Source of the DNA: an uncultured Prevotella sp.
Lineage (GTDB): Bacteria > Bacteroidota > Bacteroidia > Bacteroidales > Bacteroidaceae
DNA: 64,000 nucleotides
Direction of reading: 5' to 3'
Assembly (NCBI GenBank): GCA_900315545.1
Contig: OMZM01000002.1
Location: 62,001 to 126,000 of the forward strand
Within the stretch, counting starts at the first letter, position 1; the number at the start of each line of letters is the position of its first letter. A program made the translations under genes and the position numbers. The notes below the pieces were generated by a model. That model saw only the letters and a program-made list of their open reading frames with translations, ran no database searches and was not told the origin of the DNA. This document shows, piece by piece, positions 52,198 through 60,642 of the stretch.

Positions 52198-52228
52198 TTT
52201 GTATTCTTATCACTTAATCGTAACTTTG
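52198..52228 (+). promoter_or_regulatory. porQ promoter
   Basis: TTTG at 52198-52201, 19-bp spacer, TAACTTTG at 52221-52228, 16 bp before the ATG: a very short leader. Confidence 0.7.
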
Positions 52229-52244
52229 CCAAAGTTTTACGAAT

Positions 52245-53192
52245 ATGAAAAGATTAGCAACATTACTCATACTCGCAGTTGTCGGGCTGGCGACATACGC
52301 ACAGGAAAGCCAGACGGCATACAATTTCCTTCGCCTGCCCGTCAGTGCGCACGCTGCGGCACTCGGTGGCGAGAACATATCCTTAATAGAAGACGACGCA
52401 TCGCTCATCTTCTCAAACCCTGCGCTGCTGCAGTCGGTCAGCGACAAGACGATAGCGCTCAACTACATGAACTACATGAAGGGAGCCAACACAGCCAGCG
52501 CATCGTTCAGCCGCACCGCAGGCGAAAAGGCGACATGGGCTGTCAGCGGACAGTTTATGGACTATGGAAAAATGAAGGAAGTGAATGCCGACAACATACA
52601 GACAGGCGAATTTTCAGCCAGAGACATTGCTGTGGCTGGATATTTCTCATACCTGCTGGGCAAGAACATAGCCGGTGGTATAGCGGCAAAGTTCATAACG
52701 TCGTATATAGGCGACTACAACTCAATAGCCGTAGGCGTAGACTTGGGTGTCAACTACTATGACCCCGACCACGAACTGTCGCTCTCGGCAACGGCAAAAA
52801 ATCTCGGCGGACAGCTGAAGGCATACGACGACCAGTTTGAGAAGATGCCGCTCGACCTGCAAGTGGGACTGAGCAAGCGCTTCGTGGGAACGCCGCTGAG
52901 ACTGTCGGCAACACTGACCGACTTGACACACTGGAACTACCGCTTCGTAAACCACTTGGCAGTGGGTGCCGACATCATACTCTCGGAGCAGTTCTGGATA
53001 GGTGCCGGATACAATTTCAGACGTGCCGACGAAATGAAAATACAAAGCAGCGACAACGAGGAAAGCAGTCACGGTGCAGGACTTTCGTTCGGTGCCGGAG
53101 TAAGCCTTGAACGGTTTAAGTTGCACGTGGCATACGGCAAATATCACGTTTCGAGTTCCTCGATACTCGTCAACGCATCACTAAACATATAA
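52245..53192 (+). CDS. porQ: Type IX secretion system protein PorQ
   Basis: 315 residues, signal peptide 1-19 ending TYAQ. Family features: [36 protein letters not shown], and repeated barrel strands to a final ILVNASLNI. PorQ is an outer-membrane barrel that works with PorU, PorV and PorZ in attaching type IX cargo to the surface. Its presence says that the tail modules in neighbouring secreted proteins have a secretion machine. cmk follows after 7 bp, a frequent pairing in Bacteroidota. Confidence 0.92.
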   Translation: MKRLATLLILAVVGLATYAQESQTAYNFLRLPVSAHAAALGGENISLIEDDASLIFSNPALLQSVSDKTIALNYMNYMKGANTASASFSRTAGEKATWAVSGQFMDYGKMKEVNADNIQTGEFSARDIAVAGYFSYLLGKNIAGGIAAKFITSYIGDYNSIAVGVDLGVNYYDPDHELSLSATAKNLGGQLKAYDDQFEKMPLDLQVGLSKRFVGTPLRLSATLTDLTHWNYRFVNHLAVGADIILSEQFWIGAGYNFRRADEMKIQSSDNEESSHGAGLSFGAGVSLERFKLHVAYGKYHVSSSSILVNASLNI

Positions 53193-53199
53193 AAACAGA

Positions 53200-53889
53200 A
53201 TGAAGAAAATCACGATAGCCATCGACGGACATTCATCGTGCGGAAAAAGCACGATGGCAAAAGACCTCGCCAGGAGAATAAACTATATATACATAGACAC
53301 CGGAGCAATGTATCGCACCGTAACACTCTACGCCCTGCGCAACGGCATGATAGCAGCCGACGGCACCATAGACACCGAAAGGCTGCAACAGCAGATGGAC
53401 AGCATCAAGATATCGTTTGCATACAATCAGGCAACAGGACGCCCCGACACCTATCTCAATGGCGAATGTGTGGAAAAAGAGATACGCACCATTGAGGTGT
53501 CAAGCTGTGTCAGCCCGATAGCCGCACTGCCTTTCGTCAGGGAACAGCTCGTAAAACAGCAGCAGGACATGGGGCGCGAGAAAGGCGTAGTCATGGACGG
53601 ACGCGACATAGGAACAAATGTCTTCCCCGACGCCGAACTGAAAATATTTGTAACTGCCGATGCAAAAGTGAGAGCACAACGACGATACGACGAACTGAAA
53701 GGCAAGGGCATGGAAGCCGACTACGACGAAATATACAAAAACGTAGTGGAACGCGACTACATAGACTCACACCGCGAAACTGCGCCGCTGAGGAAAGCAG
53801 AAGACGCACTGGTGCTCGACAACAGCACAATGACGATAGAAGAGCAGAACGAATGGCTCTACAATCAGTATCAGACAAGGGCAATGTGA
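53200..53889 (+). CDS. cmk: Cytidylate kinase
   Basis: Phosphorylates CMP and dCMP. 229 residues: P-loop [28 protein letters not shown] for CMP binding, [17 protein letters not shown] and [16 protein letters not shown], all standard for bacterial Cmk. Reads with porQ. Confidence 0.97.
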   Translation: MKKITIAIDGHSSCGKSTMAKDLARRINYIYIDTGAMYRTVTLYALRNGMIAADGTIDTERLQQQMDSIKISFAYNQATGRPDTYLNGECVEKEIRTIEVSSCVSPIAALPFVREQLVKQQQDMGREKGVVMDGRDIGTNVFPDAELKIFVTADAKVRAQRRYDELKGKGMEADYDEIYKNVVERDYIDSHRETAPLRKAEDALVLDNSTMTIEEQNEWLYNQYQTRAM

Positions 53890-53952
53890 TGCCAATGTGC
53901 TAAAATATTATAAAAAATAAATATATACTGTAAATATTACACGCATTTTTTA

Positions 53953-53960
53953 TAGTTTTG
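53953..53960 (+). promoter_or_regulatory. Probable -7 box for tRNA-Ser/dapA
   Basis: TAGTTTTG, 35 bp before the tRNA; no -33 TTTG at the right place. Confidence 0.4.
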
Positions 53961-53995
53961 CAGTATATTTCCCAGCACGACGGAATATTCTATAA

Positions 53996-54083
53996 GGAAA
54001 GGTGCTCGAGTGGTTGAAGAGGCACGCCTGGAAAGCGTGTAAACCCCTAAAGGGTTTCGCAGGTTCGAATCCTGTTCTTTCCG
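53996..54083 (+). tRNA. tRNA-Ser, anticodon GGA
   Basis: 88 nt. Acceptor GGAAAGG with TCTTTCC, D arm CTC/GAG, anticodon stem CACGC/GCGTG with GGA at 54030-54032, a long variable arm (AAACCC/GGGTTT) typical of serine tRNAs, and T arm CAGG-TTCGAAT-CCTG. Discriminator G; CCA is not encoded. dapA starts 36 bp later. Confidence 0.97.
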
Positions 54084-54119
54084 CAAATCCATAACAACAG
54101 AAAAACCATATATAGAATA

Positions 54120-54995
54120 ATGATAAAGGGATTAGGAGTTGCACTGATAACACCATTCTGCGACGACCATAAAGTCGACTACCAGACCATAGACAAACTG
54201 GTAGACAGACATTTGGAAAATCACGTAGACTTTCTCTGCATACTCGCAACAACAGCCGAGACACCATGCCTGACAGCAAGTGAACAGGCAGAAATACACA
54301 GACGGATAGTTGAGCGGGTAGACGGAAAAATGCCGATAGTCATGGGTTTCAGCGGAAACAATACCATGCAGATGGCAGAACAGTTGAAACAACTCGACAC
54401 AAAGGGAATAGATGCACTCCTGATAGCAGCGCCGTTCTACAACCGTCCGACACAGGAAGGACTCTATCTGCACTACAAGACACTGGCAGAAGCAACGACG
54501 ATGCCGGTAATACTTTACAACGTGCCTTCGCGCACGGGAGTAAACATAGAGCCGGAAACAGTGGTCAGGATAGCACGCAGCTGCCCGTCGGTAATAGGAA
54601 TAAAGGAGGCGTCGGGCAATAAAAGTCAGGCAGAAGAAATCATACGCAACGCACCGTCATCGTTTGCAGTGTTCAGTGGCGACGACGTGGCTACGCTCGA
54701 CTTGCTCAGAAGCGGAGCCGTAGGAGCAATATCGGTAGTAGCCAATGCACTGCCGCACATGGTGGAAAGCATGATACAGGCACACTTCAGAGGCGAAGAC
54801 AGCATGGCAGAAGACATAAACAATAGGCTGAAACCACTCTATGAACTGTTGTTTAAGGAAGGAAACCCAACCGGAATAAAGGCTCTTATGGCAGAACAGA
54901 AGCAATGCAGAAACATATTGAGACTGCCACTGACACCGGCAACAGAAGCGTTGCAGCAGAAAATAGGGCAGTGTGTTGCCGAAAACAGATTCTGA
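54120..54995 (+). CDS. dapA: 4-hydroxy-tetrahydrodipicolinate synthase
   Basis: First enzyme of the lysine/diaminopimelate branch: joins pyruvate and aspartate semialdehyde. 291 residues, TIM barrel. Seen: GVALITPF at the start, TTAETPCL for pyruvate binding, YNVPSRTGVNI and the Schiff-base Lys in GIKEASG. Note GVALITPFCDD and the otherwise usual length; nothing odd. Confidence 0.96.
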   Translation: MIKGLGVALITPFCDDHKVDYQTIDKLVDRHLENHVDFLCILATTAETPCLTASEQAEIHRRIVERVDGKMPIVMGFSGNNTMQMAEQLKQLDTKGIDALLIAAPFYNRPTQEGLYLHYKTLAEATTMPVILYNVPSRTGVNIEPETVVRIARSCPSVIGIKEASGNKSQAEEIIRNAPSSFAVFSGDDVATLDLLRSGAVGAISVVANALPHMVESMIQAHFRGEDSMAEDINNRLKPLYELLFKEGNPTGIKALMAEQKQCRNILRLPLTPATEALQQKIGQCVAENRF

Positions 54996-55021
54996 AAACA
55001 ACTCTTTACACGGAACAATAC

Positions 55022-56287
55022 ATGAAGAAACTGATATTGCTGCTTCTACTCGCAGTTCCAACTCTGATATACTCGCAGGACGATACGTACATTAAAGTAA
55101 CAGACTACTCGACTCTGGAAAGTGGCGACAATGTGATAATCGTCAGCGAAAAGTCGAGTAAGGCAATGAGTTCGCAGGGAAAAACATCGAACAACAGGTT
55201 GAGTGCGGATGTGGAAATAGACAACAATCAGATAAACTACATATCGCCTGACGTAAAAACGATAACGCTCGAGGAAACCGAAGGCGGTTGGTATATGAAA
55301 GTTGAAGATGGATATCTTGCCGTAATGTCAGACCCCGACAAAGACAAGTATTATCTTCGCACTGTGGAAAGCACGGAGCCGCCATCAGAAAGATATCAGA
55401 CGAAAATGACAATAACTGCCGACGAAGACGGCGATGCATTCATAAATTTCAGAGTTTTACAGGCAGAGAACAAAAAGAAATATGTCAACGTGCATATCAG
55501 TTTCACCTCAAATGTGTTCAATGCAGCAACAGGTACAAAGTCAAACGTATGCCTGTACCGCAGTCTTGAGGACGTTGAACAGATAGAATACAACACATCT
55601 TCCAGCGCAAGCGCAATGCTTTCGAAGCACATGAATGTAGAAAATGTCAGCGTAACGCTGGTGCGCTCGTTCACAACAGACAGAAGTTGGCATGCGCTTT
55701 GTCTGCCGTTCAATGTGTCGGCAATGCAAATGAAGCGTATATTCGGCAACGATGTCATGGTGCAGGAATTTGAAAGTGTATATATAGACAGTGATGGCTT
55801 GCTGATGAACTTTGTAGGTACGGACGGAAACATAGAGGCAGGAAAGCCTTATCTGATAAAACCGGCGAAAGAAGTAGATAACCCTGTGTTCAAGCATGTT
55901 ACTATAACGGTGGCAGAACCGCAGACTGTCAGCAAGGGAGATTATAAATTTATAGGGCTGTTCAGTCCTAAAACATTTACTGCAAACGACGAAAAAACAT
56001 GCATTCTGACAGGCAGTAGCGGCAAGGACTTGAAGAATCCGGATGCAGACAACCGTCAACTGAAAGGCACGCAAGCCTATTTCCGTATGCCTAAGCCAAG
56101 CTCTCAGGGCACGGTAAGGGCAGTTACAGACGATGAACCGAATGGTATCAGCAACGTGGAAATGCAGCAGGACAACGTGCAAGTGGTATTTTCCATCGAC
56201 GGAAAACCACTGTCTGACAGCAAGAAAATACTGCATAAAAACAAGGGAATATACATATATAAAGGGAAGAAGTTTATTGGCAAATAA
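55022..56287 (+). CDS. Secreted protein with type IX-like tail
   Basis: 421 residues from the ATG at 55022 (signal peptide 1-18, ending YSQ); the frame opens earlier inside dapA. No named family is recognised. Residues about 25-180 are strand-rich (YIKVTDYSTLESGDNVIIVS, YLAVMSDPDKDKYYL) and recall domains seen in Bacteroidota surface proteins; residues about 200-370 have RSWHALCLPFNVSA and GKPYLIKP. The end, VVFSIDGKPL then KGIYIYKGKKFIGK, is of type IX or similar style. Confidence 0.68.
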   Translation: MKKLILLLLLAVPTLIYSQDDTYIKVTDYSTLESGDNVIIVSEKSSKAMSSQGKTSNNRLSADVEIDNNQINYISPDVKTITLEETEGGWYMKVEDGYLAVMSDPDKDKYYLRTVESTEPPSERYQTKMTITADEDGDAFINFRVLQAENKKKYVNVHISFTSNVFNAATGTKSNVCLYRSLEDVEQIEYNTSSSASAMLSKHMNVENVSVTLVRSFTTDRSWHALCLPFNVSAMQMKRIFGNDVMVQEFESVYIDSDGLLMNFVGTDGNIEAGKPYLIKPAKEVDNPVFKHVTITVAEPQTVSKGDYKFIGLFSPKTFTANDEKTCILTGSSGKDLKNPDADNRQLKGTQAYFRMPKPSSQGTVRAVTDDEPNGISNVEMQQDNVQVVFSIDGKPLSDSKKILHKNKGIYIYKGKKFIGK

Positions 56288-56340
56288 AGTTTTACTAACA
56301 TTTTTTACGCGCAAAGTGGCTATATTTGTAAAATTATGAC

Positions 56341-56348
56341 TATCTTTG
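56341..56348 (+). promoter_or_regulatory. -7 box of the sugar-modification genes
   Basis: TATCTTTG, 36 bp before the ATG; a second TATATTTG lies at 56321-56328, so two starts are possible. Confidence 0.5.
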
Positions 56349-56384
56349 TAGCGATAAATTAGTAATAGTGGAAATATAATAGTT

Positions 56385-57629
56385 ATGGACATCGGTAAAA
56401 GAATATATCTGTGTTTGGCACACATGAGTGGATGCGAAATGGATTTCATTAACGAAGCATTCGAGCAAAACTGGGTTGTGCCTCTCGGACCGAATGTAGA
56501 TGGTTTTGAAAATGACCTTGAACAGTTTATTGGCGATAATAAAAAAGTAGTTGCATTGTCATCTGGAACAGCTGCCGTACATCTCGGTCTGTTGGAAGCC
56601 GGAGTGAAAAGAGACGATGAAGTAATTGTTCAGTCTTTTACTTTCAGCGCTTCTGTCAATCCTATTACTTATATCGGTGCTACTCCTGTGATAGTGGATT
56701 CAGAGCCAACAACATGGAATATGGATGCCGAACTCATGGAACATGCCATTCTCGACAGAATAGAGAAGACAGGACGAAAGCCTGCCGCAATAGTTCCGGT
56801 ACATCTTTATGGCATGCCGGCGCAAATGGACGAGATAATGGCAGTGGCTCGCAAATACGATATTCCTGTCGTTGAGGATGCAGCCGAAGGCTTCGGCTCA
56901 CGATACAAAGACAGAATGTGCGGTGCAATCGGCGACTATGGAGTATTGTCTTTCAACGGAAATAAGATGATAACAACATCCGGTGGCGGCGCATTGGTTT
57001 GCCCTGATGACGAATCGCGCAAGCATGTCATGTTCCTTGCCACGCAGGCTCGCGAGGCTTATGCATACTATCAGCACGAAACAATAGGCTACAATTATCG
57101 CCTGTCAAATATCTGTGCAGGCATTGGCAGAGGTCAGATGACGATAGTAGACGACCATCTGGCACACCATCGTCATGTTGCAGATTTCTATCGCAGTGCC
57201 TTTGCCGATATCGACGGCATAACTTTCCACGATGAACCAGAGGACATGGAGTCGAATTTCTGGCTGTCGACAATCTTGTTAGACGAGAACCTTCATGTAA
57301 GTGGAGAAGAAAATGTATATCAGAAATCAGTAGCCGGAGCCGTAGGCGGTGCTGCTGGTATGGTGCATGAGAACAATAAAATACACACGGACTGTGAACC
57401 AAACGCCAACGTAGAAGCCATGAGAGTCGCTCTCGATAAGGCTGGAGTAGAGTCAAGGCCTCTGTGGAAACCAATGCACAGGCAGCCTGTGTTCAGAAAT
57501 TGCCCGTCGTATGTCAATGGAGTGTCTGACGATTTGTTCCGACGCGGACTTTGTCTGCCCTCTGGACCAATGGTCGGTGATGAAGAATTAAACTATATTG
57601 TAGGAATTATTAAACAAAGCGTATGCTAA
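56385..57629 (+). CDS. DegT/DnrJ/EryC1/StrS-family aminotransferase
   Basis: PLP-dependent sugar aminotransferase of 414 residues. PLP-binding Lys194 lies in FNGNKMITTSGGG; also VVALSSGTAAVHLGL, VPVHLYGMPAQMDEI, VEDAAEGFGS and the acceptor-side LWKPMHRQP. Such enzymes add an amino group to a 4-keto nucleotide sugar, as PglE does. The next gene encodes a FlaA1/CapD-type dehydratase and overlaps by 7 bp, so together they would make an amino-sugar for glycan assembly; the sugar itself is not known. Confidence 0.93.
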   Translation: MDIGKRIYLCLAHMSGCEMDFINEAFEQNWVVPLGPNVDGFENDLEQFIGDNKKVVALSSGTAAVHLGLLEAGVKRDDEVIVQSFTFSASVNPITYIGATPVIVDSEPTTWNMDAELMEHAILDRIEKTGRKPAAIVPVHLYGMPAQMDEIMAVARKYDIPVVEDAAEGFGSRYKDRMCGAIGDYGVLSFNGNKMITTSGGGALVCPDDESRKHVMFLATQAREAYAYYQHETIGYNYRLSNICAGIGRGQMTIVDDHLAHHRHVADFYRSAFADIDGITFHDEPEDMESNFWLSTILLDENLHVSGEENVYQKSVAGAVGGAAGMVHENNKIHTDCEPNANVEAMRVALDKAGVESRPLWKPMHRQPVFRNCPSYVNGVSDDLFRRGLCLPSGPMVGDEELNYIVGIIKQSVC

Positions 57630-59527
57630 AAAATATTTTCAGTTGGTATTTTTCTAAAAATGCGTTGCCCTACTGGATAATCCTGATAGCAGACAGCATT
57701 ATCTGTTATCTGTCTGGTTTGCTCGTGTTTTGGCTTCTTTACAAAGGTAACATCCTAAATACACGCTTTGTTATCATTACGCAGACGATGGGCATGCTCA
57801 TGCTGATCAACATCGTGTCTTTTAAGTTCTTCCATACGTATTACGGCATAATACGCTATTCTTCATTCATAGATTTGATGAAAGTGGCTAAAGCCATGCT
57901 TGTTGCTTTTGCAGTAGCAATAATCGTACAGTTGATTTTTATCATACCAAATCCAGACATATTCCATGACGTTCTGCTTCCGTTACGCTTCAGACACTTG
58001 ATACTGATATATCTGATTGCCACCATTGGAATGTGGGCTATGCGTATATTGGTAAAGACAGTCTATGACGTAACTGTCAGCAACAATTCCGGTATGCCGA
58101 CGCTTGTCTATGGTATAAAGGACGGTGGCATCAGTCTGGCAAAAAATATTCGCAGCACTCAGAAATCGCGTTTTAAGCTAAGTGGTTTCATTGCCCATGA
58201 AGACAACTTTCACAATAAGATATTGATGGGAGTGAAAGTTTATAACGTAGACAAAGAACTCATTGACGTCATCAAGTTGCGCAATATTAAGGCTGTGCTC
58301 GTCTCGCCGATTCAGAATGAGCGCTTCCGTCATGATGAGAAACTGCAGGACATATTGCTGAGTACGGGTGTGCGTGTCTATATGATGCGTACCCAAACTC
58401 AAGCCATTGACGATGCAAAGGATTTCTCGGCATCGTTGCTGAAAGAGATAAAGATAGAAGACCTTTTGCCACGCGACCAGATAAATGTGGACATTGAGAA
58501 AATAGGCGAGTCGCTGAAAGGCAAGCGTGTCTTGATAACTGGCTCGGCTGGTTCCATCGGCAGCGAAATACTCAGGCAGGTATGTACTTTTGCTCCTGCA
58601 GAACTCATACTGATAGATTTGGCAGAGACACCACAGCACAGTATCAGTCTGGTTATCAACGAGCAATATCCCGATATTAAGAAACACACGTTGGTCGGCT
58701 CAATATGCAACAAGGAACGCATGGAAAATGTTTTCAGCAAGTACCGTCCTGACTATGTATTCCATGCGGCAGCCTACAAGCATGTGCCTATGATGGAGGA
58801 CAATCCGAGTGAGAGCGTGCAGAACAACATACTTGGCACTAAGGTTATAGCTGATTTAAGTGTGAAGTACGGCGTCAAGAAGTTTGTTATGCTTTCCACC
58901 GACAAGGCAGTCAATCCAACTAATGTCATGGGATGTTCTAAGCGTATATGCGAGATATATGTACAAAGTCTCAACAGTGTGTCAGATACGCAGTTCGTCA
59001 CGACGCGGTTTGGCAATGTGCTCGGTTCTAACGGAAGTGTCATCCCTTTGTTTGAGAAACAGATTAAGGAAGGCGGTCCAGTAACTGTTACTGACCCGAA
59101 TATCATCCGGTATTTCATGTTGATATCAGAAGCCTGCAAGCTTGTGCTTGAAGCCGGCACAAACGGAAAGGGTGGCGAGATATTTGTTTTCGACATGGGC
59201 AAGCCTGTCCGCATAGCCGACCTTGCGCAGCGTATGATATGGCTTTCGGGCGCAGAGAACGTTGAGATAAAGTACACTGGTCTGCGACCTGGCGAGAAAC
59301 TGTACGAGGAGGTGCTGTCTGACGAGGAAAACACAGTGCCGAGTTTCCATGAGAAAATCCGCATAGCAAAGGTTAGGGAGTATGACTACAATAATGTATC
59401 TGCTTCGATAGACGAACTGATAGATATCGCCAAAACCTACGACACGATGGCTATTGTTAAGAAGATGAAGGAGATTGTCCCTGAATTTATTAGTAATAAT
59501 TCTCCATATAGTGTACTTGACAAATGA
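57623..59527 (+). CDS. Membrane nucleotide-sugar dehydratase/epimerase (WbpM/PglF-like)
   Basis: 634 residues. Four N-terminal membrane helices, a first small Rossmann-like domain (about 145-270), then an extended SDR domain with NAD motif TGSAGSIGSEI (about 307), AAYKHVPMMEDNP and the catalytic STDKAVNPTNVMGCSKR. This SxxxM...K variant is typical of UDP-GlcNAc 4,6-dehydratases. First base overlaps with the aminotransferase gene (7 bp) and its stop overlaps the next ATG (ATGA). Confidence 0.93.
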   Translation: MLKNIFSWYFSKNALPYWIILIADSIICYLSGLLVFWLLYKGNILNTRFVIITQTMGMLMLINIVSFKFFHTYYGIIRYSSFIDLMKVAKAMLVAFAVAIIVQLIFIIPNPDIFHDVLLPLRFRHLILIYLIATIGMWAMRILVKTVYDVTVSNNSGMPTLVYGIKDGGISLAKNIRSTQKSRFKLSGFIAHEDNFHNKILMGVKVYNVDKELIDVIKLRNIKAVLVSPIQNERFRHDEKLQDILLSTGVRVYMMRTQTQAIDDAKDFSASLLKEIKIEDLLPRDQINVDIEKIGESLKGKRVLITGSAGSIGSEILRQVCTFAPAELILIDLAETPQHSISLVINEQYPDIKKHTLVGSICNKERMENVFSKYRPDYVFHAAAYKHVPMMEDNPSESVQNNILGTKVIADLSVKYGVKKFVMLSTDKAVNPTNVMGCSKRICEIYVQSLNSVSDTQFVTTRFGNVLGSNGSVIPLFEKQIKEGGPVTVTDPNIIRYFMLISEACKLVLEAGTNGKGGEIFVFDMGKPVRIADLAQRMIWLSGAENVEIKYTGLRPGEKLYEEVLSDEENTVPSFHEKIRIAKVREYDYNNVSASIDELIDIAKTYDTMAIVKKMKEIVPEFISNNSPYSVLDK

Positions 59528-60639
59528 CGAGAAACAGGCTTTTCGAGTGGTTGCAGGTTGACTTGTGGAATAAGGCATTTACAGATTGCGACATATCCCG
59601 CACCGAATTTCATGAGTTAATCCAGTTTGCCTCAAAGCAGTCTGTTCACGGTCATATTGCCAACGTTGCCGTACGAAACAATAAGCGCGTCAATAAGTAT
59701 GTAAAGTTTGAAAGCCTTTACGTTGCAGACATCATGCACAAGGAAAACCGCAAGTTGGATATTCTTGTTGCAGAGGTGGCTAAAGGACTTGAAAAGCACA
59801 ATATCAATTATGTCATAGTCAAGGGACAGACCACGGAAAGGCTTTATCCGTACAAGAATGTTAGGGCATTTGGCGACATCGACATATATGTACATCCTGA
59901 CGATAAGTTCCGTATCGGACAGGTTTTCAAGGACGAATGGAACATCGAACTGACACCTTTCTCGCGAGGTAAGCATAGGAATGCAGAGATGAAAGGTGTC
60001 GAGATAGAAGTCCACCACAGACTTTGCGATTTCAAGTCGGCAAAGCATGGCAGGTATTGGGAGCATATTTTGCTCGAGGACATGAAGGAAAAGAGATATG
60101 TGGAAATCGGCGGAACAAACGTTCGCGTGCTGTCTCCCATGATGAAACTCATCTATACTTTCATGCATTTGTTTTTCCATCTCATACTTTTCGGCATAGG
60201 CTTGCGGCAGTTCATCGATATAGGTGTCATTATCCACCGATACCGCAGCGAGATAGACCGCAGCGAGTTGGAGGCACGCCTGAAAGGGCTTGGCGTCTAC
60301 GATGCTTTCTGTGCAGTCGGCTGGATAATAATAAACAGGTTGGGACTGCCTGAGGACGAGTTTCCGTTCCGTATAGAAGAGAAACACAAGAAATATGAAA
60401 AACGCCTGCTCAATGAAGTGTTCTATCGCGGCAACTTCGGCAAATACGGAAGAAAGTACAACACGCCAGGAATAATGCACACGCTGGAAACAATACACAT
60501 AATGTCCAAACACACCATATCGTTCGGCGGCATGGCTCCCAGAGAGATAGGCATGATGATTCCGCGAACCATAGCCTATGACCTGCATCTTGACGAACTG
60601 GCACAATTCTTAAGACGTAAACTGAAAATAAACATATAA
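59524..60639 (+). CDS. Nucleotidyltransferase-fold protein (NTP_transf_5 type)
   Basis: 371 residues. NYVIVKGQTTERLYPYKN then FGDIDIYVHPDDK gives the GD.D.hv Asp pair of a nucleotidyltransferase fold, and VEIEVHHRL supplies the later acidic/His strand, as in the uncharacterised 'NTP_transf_5' family found in polysaccharide gene sets. ATG overlaps the previous stop by 4 bp, so translation is coupled to the dehydratase. The substrate is not known. Confidence 0.8.
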   Translation: MTRNRLFEWLQVDLWNKAFTDCDISRTEFHELIQFASKQSVHGHIANVAVRNNKRVNKYVKFESLYVADIMHKENRKLDILVAEVAKGLEKHNINYVIVKGQTTERLYPYKNVRAFGDIDIYVHPDDKFRIGQVFKDEWNIELTPFSRGKHRNAEMKGVEIEVHHRLCDFKSAKHGRYWEHILLEDMKEKRYVEIGGTNVRVLSPMMKLIYTFMHLFFHLILFGIGLRQFIDIGVIIHRYRSEIDRSELEARLKGLGVYDAFCAVGWIIINRLGLPEDEFPFRIEEKHKKYEKRLLNEVFYRGNFGKYGRKYNTPGIMHTLETIHIMSKHTISFGGMAPREIGMMIPRTIAYDLHLDELAQFLRRKLKINI

Positions 60640-60642
60640 GAA

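Noticed and set aside
53996-54083. tRNA-Ser as an integration site
   Set aside because: No integrase, no repeat of the tRNA 3' end nearby and normal flanking genes.
59632-60606. Minus-strand frame of 324 codons opposite the nucleotidyltransferase gene
   Set aside because: Shadow of a coupled operon gene; no signal or motif.
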